Below, piece by piece: positions 38,285 to 53,480 of a stretch of DNA of 64,000 nucleotides. This stretch comes from Cynocephalus volans (Eukaryota; Chordata; Mammalia; Dermoptera; Cynocephalidae): positions 44,615,095 to 44,679,094 of the forward strand of contig NC_084464.1 of the NCBI RefSeq assembly GCF_027409185.1. The letters are read 5' to 3'. The notes under the pieces were generated by a model. The model saw only the letters and a program-made list of their open reading frames with translations, did no database searches and was not told the origin of the DNA. The position numbers were made by a program, and so were the translations under genes. The first letter of the stretch is position 1, and every line of letters begins with the position of its first letter.

Positions 38285-38303
38285 TAGCGCCACCTAGTGG
38301 CCA
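38285..38303 (-). promoter_or_regulatory. Near-perfect CTCF motif in the PSMB9-distal spacer
   Basis: On the minus strand this reads TGGCCACTAGGTGGCGCTA, which differs from the classical 19-base CTCF consensus (TGGCCACCAGGGGGCGCTA) at two positions. It stands in AT-rich sequence outside the recognised repeats, about 12 kb beyond PSMB9. Confidence 0.75.
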
Positions 38304-38304
38304 A

Positions 38305-39690
38305 GTGGTAGCGGTTACCTAGTGAGAAAAACCAAAGATTTGGGGGTGTAAAAAATAGCTTGACAGTTTTAATATTCTGAATTCGGGGTATGGGCTTGAG
38401 GAAGGTAAAACAAAAAAGAATTTTCAGAGAAAACTGGTCACAATTAAAATAAATGCACAGGTACCTGAGAGTGAGCAATTGTTATAGCTTTTGCTCTATC
38501 AATAACCAGTGACAATAAAACATTTTAAAATAAACATAAAGAAGGTAACAATAATGATAAGAAGGTTTAGATCTCTCAGAAGCAAAGGGCTTTTGTTATT
38601 TGTTCTTAAAATAATTTAACAACATGACATTATTAGCACAAATCCGTAAAAATTATCAAGATATTGAGTGAGAGCATTCTGATAAACTTAAAAAACTTCT
38701 GCTAGCTGCACAGATTACACTGAAGGAAAAAAAAAACCTTATTCTACCTCTTTTTAAGAGTACAGTGAATATTCCAAAACCAATTTTGAATTACAAGTCC
38801 TCTCCTTTTTTGCTAATTAATTTTAATTTCATCATTATGTGTGTGTTGTAAACATACAGAACCATGCATATAGTCGGATGACAGTCATATTTAAAGTTTT
38901 CAACTTTAGCTTTAAAATGTAACTAACCTTATCAATACAATACCCTAATGTATATACCACATTGAATTTACCACCTTAATTTGAGTTTTGCAAAAAGTAA
39001 ATAGGGACAAGAGTATGTACTTCATAAAAAGCCACTAGGTGACCCAGGATTTTTTCTCTTTATGACTTATTTCTCTTTTAAGAATTTTGCACGTAATCAA
39101 AAGTCACTCATTAATTAACTCAATGTAAATTAGCCTAAAGTCATAAAATCACCTAAGTTGATACTGCAGAGCAACGTAATCACTATTGACATTAAGTTTT
39201 TCAAAGAGGTAAAATTTTAGAATTTTACAGAGTGCAAGTAGAGTAACTAAGTCAAATGATTTGAAGCATTTTCTGAAATTCACAAAAGCCTATAGCTAAA
39301 AAAATAATCTCTTGTGATCACTTAATTAGATTAAACACATATGTTTACACTTAGGTTTACTTCCCACAAATTGGCACAATGAATGAGTCTAGTAATGGGG
39401 AACAAATCCTTTTTGTAAGTCAGGTGATTTCCAATACTCTACTTCCAACAAAATAGAAAGAGGATCTATTCAAGTTGTGAGTGATTTCATTATTAAAATA
39501 ATTTTTGATGATAGTTTATTGCATGATTTAGGAAATACAGTTCTGCAGAAATTTAATTAAGCAAAATTGCCATAATGGAACTCCATTCATTCCCATCTAC
39601 TTACTTATGTACATAAAATTTCTAAGTACTTACATATATATAAGGAAAGTTTAAAATAAAATCAATGCTAATTACTGCTAAGTGAGTACA
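38305..39690. other. Intergenic AT-rich sequence
   Basis: I see no gene or clear repeat apart from the CTCF motif at its left edge. Confidence 0.5.
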
Positions 39691-39845
39691 TTTTAACTGC
39701 TCCTGACACAATAAAAAAAGATGTACTATGTGAGATGAAGGATGTTAATTTGCTTCACAGTAGTAACCATTTTACTATCTATATGCATCCCATAACATCA
39801 TGTTGTATACCTTAAATATGCACAATAAAATTTATTTTTAAAAAG
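39690..39845 (+). mobile_element. Old L1 3' terminus
   Basis: Contains ATCATGTTGTATACCTTAAA and ends ACAATAAAATTTATTTTTAA with an A-rich tail, typical of L1M 3' ends. Confidence 0.65.
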
Positions 39846-39959
39846 CAAGGAATAAAACTGATGCTATCGCTACTTGGTGGGAAGGAAGTTCACCTTCCTG
39901 CCCTGTAGGAGCAGTGTCAGAAGAAGTCCCAGAGCCTTATAACATAATGCTTTAAATGT

Positions 39960-40440
39960 CCAGTTTCAGCTGAAAATCATTTGTCATATCAAGAGCCAGA
40001 AATATACCAAACTGAATGAAAAAAGACAATAAACACATGCCAAAACTGAAATTTTTTTAAATGCTAGAATTTTTGACAAATATTTTAAAGCCACTATCAT
40101 AAAAATGCTGCAAATAGCAATTAAGAACACTTTGAAAAATGGGGGGGGAAGGATGTCTCAGCGTAAAAATAGGATATACATAGAAAAACACGTGGAAATT
40201 TTAGAACTGAAAAACACAATAGCCAAAATATAAAGCACAGTGAATGTAGGAGACAGAGGAAAGCATCAGTGAACTTGAAGATAGAACAGTAACAATGACT
40301 CAGTCTGAACAAAAGGAAGAAAACAGACTGAGGAAAAAATGGACAGAGCCTCAGGGACCGGTGGAGCTATAATAAAAGATGTAATGTTCATGTCATCAGG
40401 GTCCCAAAATGCTAGAAATAAGTTTTATTCATCCATGCAT
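39960..40440 (+). mobile_element. Old L1/HAL1-like ORF1-region fragment
   Basis: Parallels the better preserved element at 42830, sharing TTTTAAAGCCACTATCATAA, GTGAACTTGAAGATAGAACA and GACAGAGCCTCAGGGACCGG. Confidence 0.65.
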
Positions 40441-40449
40441 ACGTTAAAT

Positions 40450-41680
40450 TAATTGGAAAAAAGTCCTATCTATTTCAATGAGACTCATTGCCAATATAAT
40501 TTTACTTTTTATGATTATGATTGTTTATCAAAATGTGTAATAAATGTATACTGTTTTGATCTATTGTGTACTATCCCTAAATGCAATAATATGTTAAACA
40601 GAAGAAAACATTTTAACTTTTAGAACTTCATGGCCACAGAAACTTTAAATTTATATTGACTTTGTTGTTGCAAAGAAGTGTGATATGGTGATTGACCAAA
40701 TAAATTTGCAAGTATAAATTTAGATTCTAGTGGGCACGTTGAGTGTGGAATTAAGAAAAAAGGAACAATACAAAATGTCTGAATGTTTATATTTATGAAA
40801 CACATGATGGCACGTATAAAATCTTGCATACATTTTTTTAAATGATGGAACAATTTTATTTTTTAAATGCCAAAATTGACCATAAACTTGCATTTATTTA
40901 AACTTATTATAAAAATTTTGTTGTCAACTTCAAAATGCATGGGGAGGCTTTTGCTTTTGAGAGATATAAATGTATTTTTTCCTATTATTCTGCTAAGTAC
41001 AACTAAAGACCCTGGGCATTATGTATAAAATAAACATAAGACCCCTGAAAGGTGTAGAAAAGAAAGCAGATTGACTAGGAACTTCAGGACCCAAAAAACC
41101 ACACAATGGTGAGTTCCTGGCTTTTCTCTCTGCCTCATGCGTCTCAGACATGGACCCAAAGAAGCCAGTAGCCCAGAAACACCAAAAGCCAGAAGGAGAA
41201 AAGGGCGGGGGTGGAGGGGCAAAATGCAGCCTAGCAAGACAAAAAATTTTCTGCTCTACTCCAGCCGAACAGCACTGAAAAAACTGTGGCTCCACTTCCT
41301 CCAGCAAAGGCCAAGTGAGGAGCCTAGGCATCCACCCTCACCAGGCTATAACAAGGCACCCAACACCCTTTAACACACGCAGGTGTGCGTGCACGCACAC
41401 ACATGCGCACACCCCCACCATGTTTCTTGTATCCCTATGTTGATGTCTCAGCATCTGATGAAACAATTGCTTCTTCTAATTCCCTGGAGTAGCTTCTGAA
41501 GGGAGACATTCTATCCTATAGACGTGTTCTATAGTGTTAATGAGGTAGGGTGTTTTAGGTTCGGTTCCAGGCGACTGCAGTAGCGTAGCCTCCATGTGAT
41601 TTCTTTGACTATATTCAACATTCAGTTGTCTATGAGTGCCTGTATGTCCTAGGCACTGTGGCACTCAGCTGCTTCTGGCT
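40450..41680. other. Intergenic sequence, probably partly old L1 5' region
   Basis: No gene seen. A short CA-rich microsatellite lies at 41384-41415. The GC-richer part (41040-41380) may belong to the 5' UTR of the old L1 that follows. Confidence 0.4.
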
Positions 41681-42490
41681 GGAGTGGGTGACACTGAGCT
41701 GGGGCACTGGAGTTATGGGCAAGGTCTTGGGCTCTTGGGAGAACATTGGGGTGCTTTGCAGCTCCCCAGCTGTAGTTAGTGATCCTGGGTGGGTTTGCTG
41801 GTGCTCTGGCCAGGATCCTGTGCCCTCCATAGAGGTGCTGTGGTGCTCTTCGGCTTCTCAGCTTAAATGGGAAACCCTGTGTGGGATTGCTGGGGCTGCA
41901 GCCAGAACCTTGAACTTTGAGGGAGATGACGGACTGCTCAGCAGCTCCTCAGCTTAAGCAAGTGACTCCGAGTGTGGTCACTGAGGCTCCAGGATGGGTC
42001 CTGCACTTCCAAAAGAGGCTCTGAGTAATGCTGCACGTCCTCAGCAGGAGTTGGTGAACCTAACTGGGGTTGCTGGGGCTGCTGCTGGAATCTCGGACTC
42101 CTGAGAGAGACACTACAGCCCCTCAGCTGAAGCGGACCGCACTGGGAAAAGTCACTGGGGCTGTGGGTGGGATCCTGCACCCCCAAGAGAAATGCTGAGG
42201 CACTGTGAAGCTTCACTATTGAAGTGGGCTGTTCTGGGTGAGGTCGCTGGGGCCATGAGCAGGGACCTACACCCTCAAGAGAGACACTGGGTTGTTCTGC
42301 AGCTCCTCAGCTACAGTGGGCCACTCTGGTCAAGGTCACTGGAGTCATGGGTGGAGCCCTGTTTCCACATGAAAGACCCTGGGGTGCTCTGCAGCTCCCC
42401 TGTTGGAGTGGGCTGCTCTGGGAGAGGTCATTGTGGTCATTGGCAGGACCTGCAGTTCCAAGAGGGAAGCTGGGTTGCTCTGCAGTGCCT
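41680..42490 (+). repeat. Tandem array, about 92 bp period, nine degenerate units
   Basis: The landmark GCTCCTCAGCT or a variant recurs near 41761, 41852, 41943, 42036, 42118, 42210, 42302, 42394 and 42484. Spacing is mostly 91-92 bp, with one unit about 10 bp short. The array lies directly upstream of an old L1-like ORF1 region, so it is best read as 5' UTR monomers. Confidence 0.8.
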
Positions 42491-44020
42491 CTTAACGATT
42501 TCTCACATGACCTCTTTTGGCACCAGGATGGGAGAGTGGGGAAAAGGTGTGGGAAATAGGAGTCAGGGGTGGTTGCCTGATTAGCTCTGGGTGGTGATGA
42601 AAATCTTGACTCTCCAGTAGGCATTGTCTGACACCACCCCAGAGGAGAGAAAAACAGATACTTCATTATTGCTGGGTTGGGGAGGAAGTCTAGGTCTCCA
42701 CCAATGCTTTGCGGATTTGCATAGAGGGGGCTCATTTCCACCAGGAGGGCATGAACATCCTGGCTCCCTACTCACTTTTCCTGACACCACCCTGGTGAGG
42801 CCAGCACCACCCTGATATCAAAATCAGACAAGGACTCTCATTTAACAAGAACTGCAAATATATAAAACCAAATGGAAAAAGACAGTAATAGATGCTGAAA
42901 CTGAAATTTTGTACAATGCTAGAATTTTCTGACAAGGATTTTAAAGCCACCATTATAAATGCTTCAATGAGCAATTATGAACACCTTGGAAAGTGAAAAA
43001 AATAAAAAAATAGAAAGTTTCAGCATAAAAATAGGATATACAAAGAAAAACACATGGAAATTTTAGGACTGAAAAATACAATAGCCAAAATATAAAGCAT
43101 GATAGAAGAGTGCAACAGCAGAATGGAAGGGACAGAGGAAAGAATCAGTGAACTTGAAGACAAGACAATAAAAATTACCCAATCTGAACAAAAGAAAGAA
43201 AACAGACTGGAAAAAATGGACAGAGCCTCAGGGACCACTGGGGCTGTAACAAAAGATCTAAGGTTCATGTTACCCCAAAATGAGAGGAAAAAGAGGGTAC
43301 GACTGAAAAAGTTCTCAAATAAATATGGCTGGAAACTTCCCAAATTTGTCAAAAGACATAAACCTACGGATTTAAGGAACTGAATAAATTTCAAATAGGA
43401 CAAACACAAAGAAATCCAAACCCAAACCATCGTAATTCACTGAAAACTAAAGCCAAAGAAAAAATCTTGGGAGCAGCAAGAAGTAAATGACACTTACCTA
43501 AAGCAGGAAAAATGACAGCAGATTTCTCATCAGAAACTGTGGAGGCCAGAAAGAAGTAGAATGACATTTTTTAAGTGCTGAAAGACAAGAACTGTTAACC
43601 TAGAATCTTCTACCTAGCAAAATATCCAGGGATTAAGACACTCTCAGATGAAGGAGAACTAAGAGAATCTGTCACTAGCATGCCTACCCTTAAAAAATGG
43701 CTAAATTAGGGAACCTTGGAACATCAGGAAGGAAGGAAGAATATTGTAAGAAAAACATGGGTCAAAAAAATGGACTTTCCTTCTCTTCTTTAGTTATCTA
43801 AATTATGATTGAGGAAAAATTATAATACTGTATGATGTGGTTGTAAATGTATGTAGAGGAAATATTTAAAACAATTGTAAGTGGGGGAGGGTAAAAGGAC
43901 ATAAAGGGACATAAGATTTCTACACATCACTCAAACTGGTAAATGATGACACCAATAGATAAGTTGTGTAAATATAATGTAATACCTGGAACAGCCACTA
44001 AAAGAACTACATAAAGAGCT

Positions 44021-44022
<2 letters not shown>

Positions 44023-44068
<46 letters not shown>
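44023..44068 (+). repeat. (CA)n microsatellite next to an L1 insertion
   Basis: CACACGCGCGCACACA then pure CA units, ending at the target duplication of the adjacent L1. Confidence 0.9.
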
Positions 44069-44069
<1 letters not shown>

Positions 44070-44080
44070 ATAGATAACTT

Positions 44081-44321
44081 TTTTTTTTTTTTTTTTTTGG
44101 AGAGTTATTATTTATTGGGTATAGAATTCCGGGGTTTTTTTGTTTTTTGTTGTTGTTGTTGTTAAGTTTTATTTTGTCGATATACATTGTGGATGATTAT
44201 TGCTCCCCATCACCAAAACCTCCCTCCCTCCCTCCTCCCCCCCAACAATGTCCTTTCTGTTTGCTTGTCGTATCAACTTCAAGTAGTTGTGGTTGTTATA
44301 TCTTCTTCGCCCCTCCCCCCT

Positions 44322-44356
<35 letters not shown>

Positions 44357-44904
44357 TTATATATTAATTTTTAGCTCCCTCCAATAAGTGAGAACATGTG
44401 GTATTTCTCTTTCTGTGCCTGACTTGTTTCACTTCATATAATTCTCTCGAGGTCCATCCATGTTGTTGCAAATGGCAGTATTTCATTCGTTTTTATAGCT
44501 GAGTAGTATTCCATTGTGTAGATGTACCACATTTTCCGTATCCACTCATCTGATGAAGGACATTTGGGCTGGTTCCAACTCTTGGCTATTGTAAAGAGTG
44601 CTGCGATGAACATTGGGGAACAGGTATACCTTCGACTTGATGATTTCCATTCCTCTCGGTATATTCCCAACAGTGGGATAGCTGGGTCGTATGGTAGATC
44701 TATCTGCAGTTGTTTGAGGAACCTCCATACCATTTTCCACAGAGGCTGCACCATTTTGCAGTCCCACCAACAATGTATGAGAGTTCCTTTTTCTCCGCAA
44801 CCTCGCCAGCACTTATCGTACAGTCTTTTGGATTTTAGCCATCCTAACTGGGGTTAGGTGGTATCTCAGTGTGGTTTTGATTTGCATTTCCCGGATGCTG
44901 AGTG
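44081..44904 (-). mobile_element. 5'-truncated L1 insertion with 3' transduction
   Basis: The insertion is flanked by a perfect 15 bp duplication CACCATAGATAACTT (44066-44080 and 44905-44919). On the minus strand it starts within the last part of ORF2 and runs through the (CA)n-bearing 3' UTR to its family 3' end. About 40 extra bases follow, then a poly(A) tract. It belongs to the same young family as the copies at 1 and 58276. Confidence 0.92.
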
Positions 44905-45189
44905 CACCATAGATAACTTAAAATGGAATTCTTAAAGTTGTTCAGGTAGGAAGGAAAAAGAAAACAAAGAAATGAAAAACAAAGAGAATAGAAAGCAAAA
45001 GTACAAAATGTCAGATTTAAGCCCTAACATAACAATAATTACTTTAAATGTAATGGCCTAAATATATCAATTAGAAAAGATGGAGATTGGCCCAGTGGAT
45101 TAAAAATATATACTCAACTATTTGCTATTTACAAGAAATGCACTTCAAATATAATGATATAGGCAATTTGAAAGCTAAAGGATAGAAAA

Positions 45190-45960
45190 TAGCCAGGCAC
45201 ACTGCCAGGGCCTGGGGGCCCGCCCAGTGACCTGAGGTATGGAGCCAGGGAGAGGACCCCCCCACACACAACCAGGCACACCACCAGCGCCTTGGGGCAT
45301 GTCAAAAACATCACCTCCATGTGGGTGGCCCACCACAGCCACCACAATAACCACGGCTGCCGTGAAAGTGGCTAGATGCCACAACCACCATGCAGATGGT
45401 CCGCCAGCCACTGGAGTGCATTGACACAAGGGGAGTCACGAGCAGAAACCAAAGAAAAGAAGAGGTTGTCTCTCTCCACAAAGCACATTCCAGACTGACA
45501 GAAGAAGCATCTGCTCTACGATAATATTGGGGGACCTAAACACAACTCTCAGCATTGGACAGATCATCTAGGCAACAAATCAACAGAGTAACCATTACAC
45601 TTTCAGAGGGAGAGAAGAAATCTAGAGTAATTAGAGAGGGGAGAGGGGACGGAAAGGGGGATGGGGAGATATTGGACAAGGGGCATAAAGAATAAGTACA
45701 ATTCGTAACAATATATATGCTAGTAGTACTGATTTGATCAACATATGTCCACACTGAACCCCCAAAATATGTATAATCAATTATGATTCAATAAAAATTA
45801 AAATTAAAAACTATGTGTTACATGAAAAATTAATGTGGTAAATGAATGAATGAATGAGGTGGAATTATGGCAACCTAAAAGAATCCATGTGCACATCAGA
45901 TATTGTCTACATACTGAATAAATCTGTACTACTGCATTTCAAAAAAAGAAGAAATAAAAT
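45190..45960. other. Mixed intergenic and L1-derived sequence
   Basis: The stretch from 45200 to 45480 is GC-richer and unidentified. The part from 45540 to 45830 has an L1 endonuclease remnant (AGACAGATCATCTAGG-like) joined to an L1 3' UTR-like end. No gene seen. Confidence 0.4.
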
Positions 45961-46820
45961 TACCAAAAATAGTGGACTAGAGGTGCCCAGGGCATGCTCC
46001 TCCCACATAGAAAGACTAGAACAGCTAACAGACAGCTAAATATTGATGGGAGCATCTGTGGGAGAGAGTAGGAGTGCAGTAGGAGACTCGTGAGATCCCT
46101 GTGCAGCACAAAAACCCAGGATGGCAGCATATAGAGGAAAGAGGGGCACATGGCCTCAGCCACTGCATTTCCAACACCAGGAATGGCACAAGAGGAATTT
46201 TCCCACGTGGTTCCATGTTTTCCTCCGCCAAAGGACAGAGGAACCACATCCTTACCATGGAGGCCAGCAGATCCTTTAGCAGGACAAGCCTGGAGACAAA
46301 TATGAGGAGGGGCCTAGAATACACACACTGCATTGCTCTAGGACAGTAGCACAAACATGTACTTCCCACCCACTATCCTCATGACCCAACCATTGCATGA
46401 CAGCGCCATATTAAAACCAGAGCTGTTGCCAGAAAAATGCACCCTGCCCTGGGGCCAGTAGCCACAGCACTTCTCCAGCCTTAAGGCTCTGCCCTTATCC
46501 CAGCACACTCATGCAAGAGGCTACAACATCCTCATCCTGGTGGCTTGAAGCCTGGCCTCACAGTGGCTGTCACTCTAGTTCTGCAGTCTGGGAAGCCAGC
46601 CCTACTCCTGCTGAACTGACACACCCCCACATCCCTAGCCAAAGATCATATACGCATACTCTCCTTGGGCATACAATCTTCCCCCTACACCTCAGCCCTA
46701 TCAGCTGACTGAGTTGCATGTGCCTGAGCCCCCAACCTGGAAAAACTGCTCACAGGTCTCCACCCTAATGAATATGCCCTATGGCCAGTGGAAATAAAGT
46801 GCATCTGTGCCCTCCTAGAG

Positions 46821-47320
46821 AAGCAACCAGGCAGTTCAGTCCTGAACAGCTCCACCTAGCAGCCTTGCCAACAGTCCCAGATGCAGCTGGATAGGCCCCT
46901 TCTTTGCAAGCCTGCCTAGAAGCCCAATACACCACCCAAAACCAGCTGGATGGGCCCCCTCACTGCAGGTCTGTCTAACAGCACTGCCCACCACCTGGAA
47001 AGCAGATGGTTGGGCCTTTTCACTGCAGGCCTTCCTAACAGCCTTGCTAACAGTCTGAGAAGCAGCTGGACAGGCCCTCTCACTGTAGGCCCACCTAGCA
47101 ACTCCACCCACTTCCCAAGAAGTGGCTGGACTAGCGCACTCACTGCAGGATTATCTAGTGGTGCTGCCCACTAACTGGGTGGCAGCTAGTCAGTCCCCAT
47201 CACTGTAGGCCTGCCCAGCAACTCTGCCCACCACCTGAGAAGCAGCTAGACAGGCCCCCTCACTGAAGCCCCACTTAGTAGCATTGCCCACTTCTGTAGA
47301 GGCAGATCATCAGCTCTAAA
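46821..47320 (+). repeat. Tandem array, exact 60 bp period, about eight units
   Basis: A GGCC-containing landmark (in AGCTGGACAGGCCCCCTCAC and variants) recurs near 46892, 46952, 47012, 47072, 47132, 47192 and 47252, exactly 60 bp apart. Units differ by many substitutions but almost no indels. The array is upstream of an old L1 ORF1 remnant, so it is probably a 5' UTR monomer array. Confidence 0.85.
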
Positions 47321-47949
47321 CTTGGCAGATCAGCTCCTGAACCAATGACGGAAGCATGACCTTGCATTGGACCACAAGAAGTGGCACAGTGGAAGGGCCA
47401 ACAGCAGACCCACACTCAGCTAGTGAAGCCAAAGCACACACATGCCCCTGGCTCAGAGAAACAGCTCAGCTGTCACACCCCCAAGTCTTTAAGTCATCAA
47501 ACACACATGCATCCAAGTGAGAAACAACTTGGCTGACATGCCCCTGATGGCCCACACCTGGTCAGAGAAGCAGCGCAGTGACTCTGCAATGGGAAAACCA
47601 GTCCTGGAGACCATGACATTCCATATGCCCACACTCCCAGCCTGAGAATCGATCTAGCAACCAAATCCTCAGTGACCCAGTTCCTGAGTTGAATGACCCA
47701 CAACGTGCATGTGCACACCCCCAACCTGTGAACCAACCCAGTGATCCCTCCCCCAGCAAAGCTGGGCCACTGCCACCACAAACCTCCCAATCATAGATCA
47801 CTGAGTCACTCACAGACATAAAGTGGATTACAGCTGAAGAAACCACACAGAGTCTACACTACTGCACGCATCTGGAACAAAGCCATTGCACCCTGCCTAA
47901 TTGGCACTCTAGGATGCTTTTGCCAGTGAAACTCTTTCCCTATGCATGC

Positions 47950-51809
<3,860 letters not shown>

Positions 51810-51810
<1 letters not shown>

Positions 51811-52290
51811 TAAAATGATCCTTAACCTGTAAAACATCTGTAAGTTGGACCACTCATCTGTCCTAATAATTTAGTTTCTGGTGATAATGTTTGAGTTAAA
51901 CTCTCCATCTTCAGGAAGGTAAAGTGACTTATGAATTACCTCTGTCAAATCTGAAACAAATCATTGGCCTTTCCCTCCTATCACACGTGCACAGAATAAA
52001 ATGGCTGTACTGAACTTTCTCTTAAACCAAGAGTTTTGAGAGACTGGTGAATGGCTGAAACACGTAGGGAGTGGAGACTTAGGAAGTCTAAAAATTAGCC
52101 CATGAGAAAGGAAAAGAAAAAAAAAAAAGCCAAGAATCTCTAGTTAGGCCTCAGTGGGAGCCTACCTGACTCTGTGATCTTTATTTAGCTAGCTCAAAAT
52201 TTTGTTCTTAAAGTATTATTTTTACTAAAATTCCAGAGCTATTAGAAAGTAAAGAATTATAGGGTCTTATTTTGTTGTTGATCTCTCTCT
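51810..52290. other. Intergenic sequence
   Basis: No gene or clear repeat recognised. Confidence 0.5.
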
Positions 52291-52293
52291 CTC

Positions 52294-52327
52294 TCTCTTT
52301 CTCATGTATATATACATGAGAAAGAGA
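52294..52327. repeat. Perfect 34 bp palindrome
   Basis: Two 17-base arms meet without a spacer between 52310 and 52311. The left arm reads TCTCTTTCTCATGTATA and the right arm is its exact complement. It arises where a (CT)n tract meets TATA-rich sequence. Confidence 0.95.
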
Positions 52328-52739
52328 TATATATATACCCACACACACACTGCTATATGTATCACCTCGCAGTACACATGCACACACACACACAAATATA
52401 TTTAACTGAAACAAAGGTTTCATGAAACTATAGTTTCTCTCACCATCTGTGACGAAGGCAAGTATTTTTAATTCTATTTATTCTACTCCATTTTGCTAAA
52501 AACATTTTTTCTGGTCTCAATCTAAATGAGTTCTGACCTGCGGTTTGAAGCCAATGAGTTAGAGTACGAGTAAATGCAGAGTTTCTCCCAGTTTTCTCCC
52601 GCGGTCCCAAAGCCCAGACCAGAGGAGGGGGTAGGACATTGGACTCTCCACGTCTGTAGATGGCGTCTGGGAAAGCATCCGATGTATCCCTCTTCTGCCT
52701 TTAAGAGTCGTAGAAGAGTCTGGAAGTGGACTTAGGAGC

Positions 52740-53480
52740 CTCAGGGGTGTGACCGGTGCTGTGGATTCCCACCTCCACGGGGCCTGCGGTTTCGGGTTAT
52801 TCTGTTCAGGGACAGATGACATCCCTCTTTTCTACCTGCCAATGGGGAAGACCCCAGGAATAGGCAGATGGTCATTTACCAGGTCAGCTGCAGAGGACTT
52901 GGATTCTCGGTCCCTGTTTCACGCCGCGCCTCTGGAGGACGGGGAGAAGGCAGCAGCACCGGCCGCCGCAGAGGAGCGGGGCGTGGGGCGCGGAGCTGAG
53001 GAGCCACCGGGCTGGGGCCGGGCCCCGTCCGCCGCCTGCCCTCTTCCGGCGCCGTCCCTCCGGCCTCCGTTCCCCGCTCTGCCCCCCTCAGGTTTTTCTC
53101 GTCCTGCTCTCTCCTCCCCCATCCTGGCACCCCCTTTCCTTCCTGCTGCTGAAGAATTCGCCGCGTGGCAGGCACTCGGGCCGGGAGGGTCGGGAAGGTT
53201 AGAAGCCGGGTGCAGAGTCCCGCAGAGGCGGCCGTCAGTCGCGGGGCCACAGCAGCCGCTCCGGGGCTCCCGTTCTGGGGAGTCTCTCGGTCGCCGCTCC
53301 CAGGTCTAGGCTGGAGGCGCGGGGGAGGACGGAGCCTGGGAGCTGGGACAGGAAGAGGGATCACAGCCCTGGGGACCTCGGGCTGGCTGCCTAGTTCGGC
53401 GCGGGACATCTCGGGCCGCCGCGGGGAGGCGCTAAGGGACACGGGGCAGCGGGCTTTGGGAGGGTCCCGGGAGAACACCT
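52740..53480. promoter_or_regulatory. Orphan CpG island
   Basis: This GC-rich, CpG-dense stretch is flanked by AT-rich DNA. Just upstream (52651-52662) is TGTAGATGGCGT, which resembles a YY1 site. No recognised gene begins here. Open frames across it (for example 52749-53309) are proline/alanine/arginine-rich and look like GC artefacts. It may be the promoter of a non-coding transcript. Confidence 0.6.

Larger units (their letters stand above)
42830..45190 (+). mobile_element. Old L1/HAL1-like element, split by a younger L1
   Basis: The ORF1-like part (42890-43600) encodes SRMEGTEERISELEDKTIKI. A 3' part then continues after the insertion at 44081-44904 with AAATGGAATTCTTAAAGTTG and a stretch like the start of ORF2. 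Frames are broken throughout. Confidence 0.7.

Noticed and set aside
42192-42584. 130-codon open frame in the 92 bp repeat array
   Set aside because: It crosses tandem repeat units with no start context or domain. It is repeat-derived.
46836-47111. Minus-strand frame with a 20-residue repeated protein
   Set aside because: The 20-residue period is a direct result of the 60 bp DNA repeat, and several frames on both strands show it.
46821-47320. Possible CRISPR-like array (60 bp regular spacing)
   Set aside because: Whole units are related to each other. There is no alternation of constant repeats and unique spacers, and the DNA is mammalian.
52749-53309. 186-codon open frame across the orphan CpG island
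   Set aside because: Proline/alanine/arginine-rich composition follows from GC content. No domain or conserved motif is seen, and overlapping frames on the other strand are just as long.
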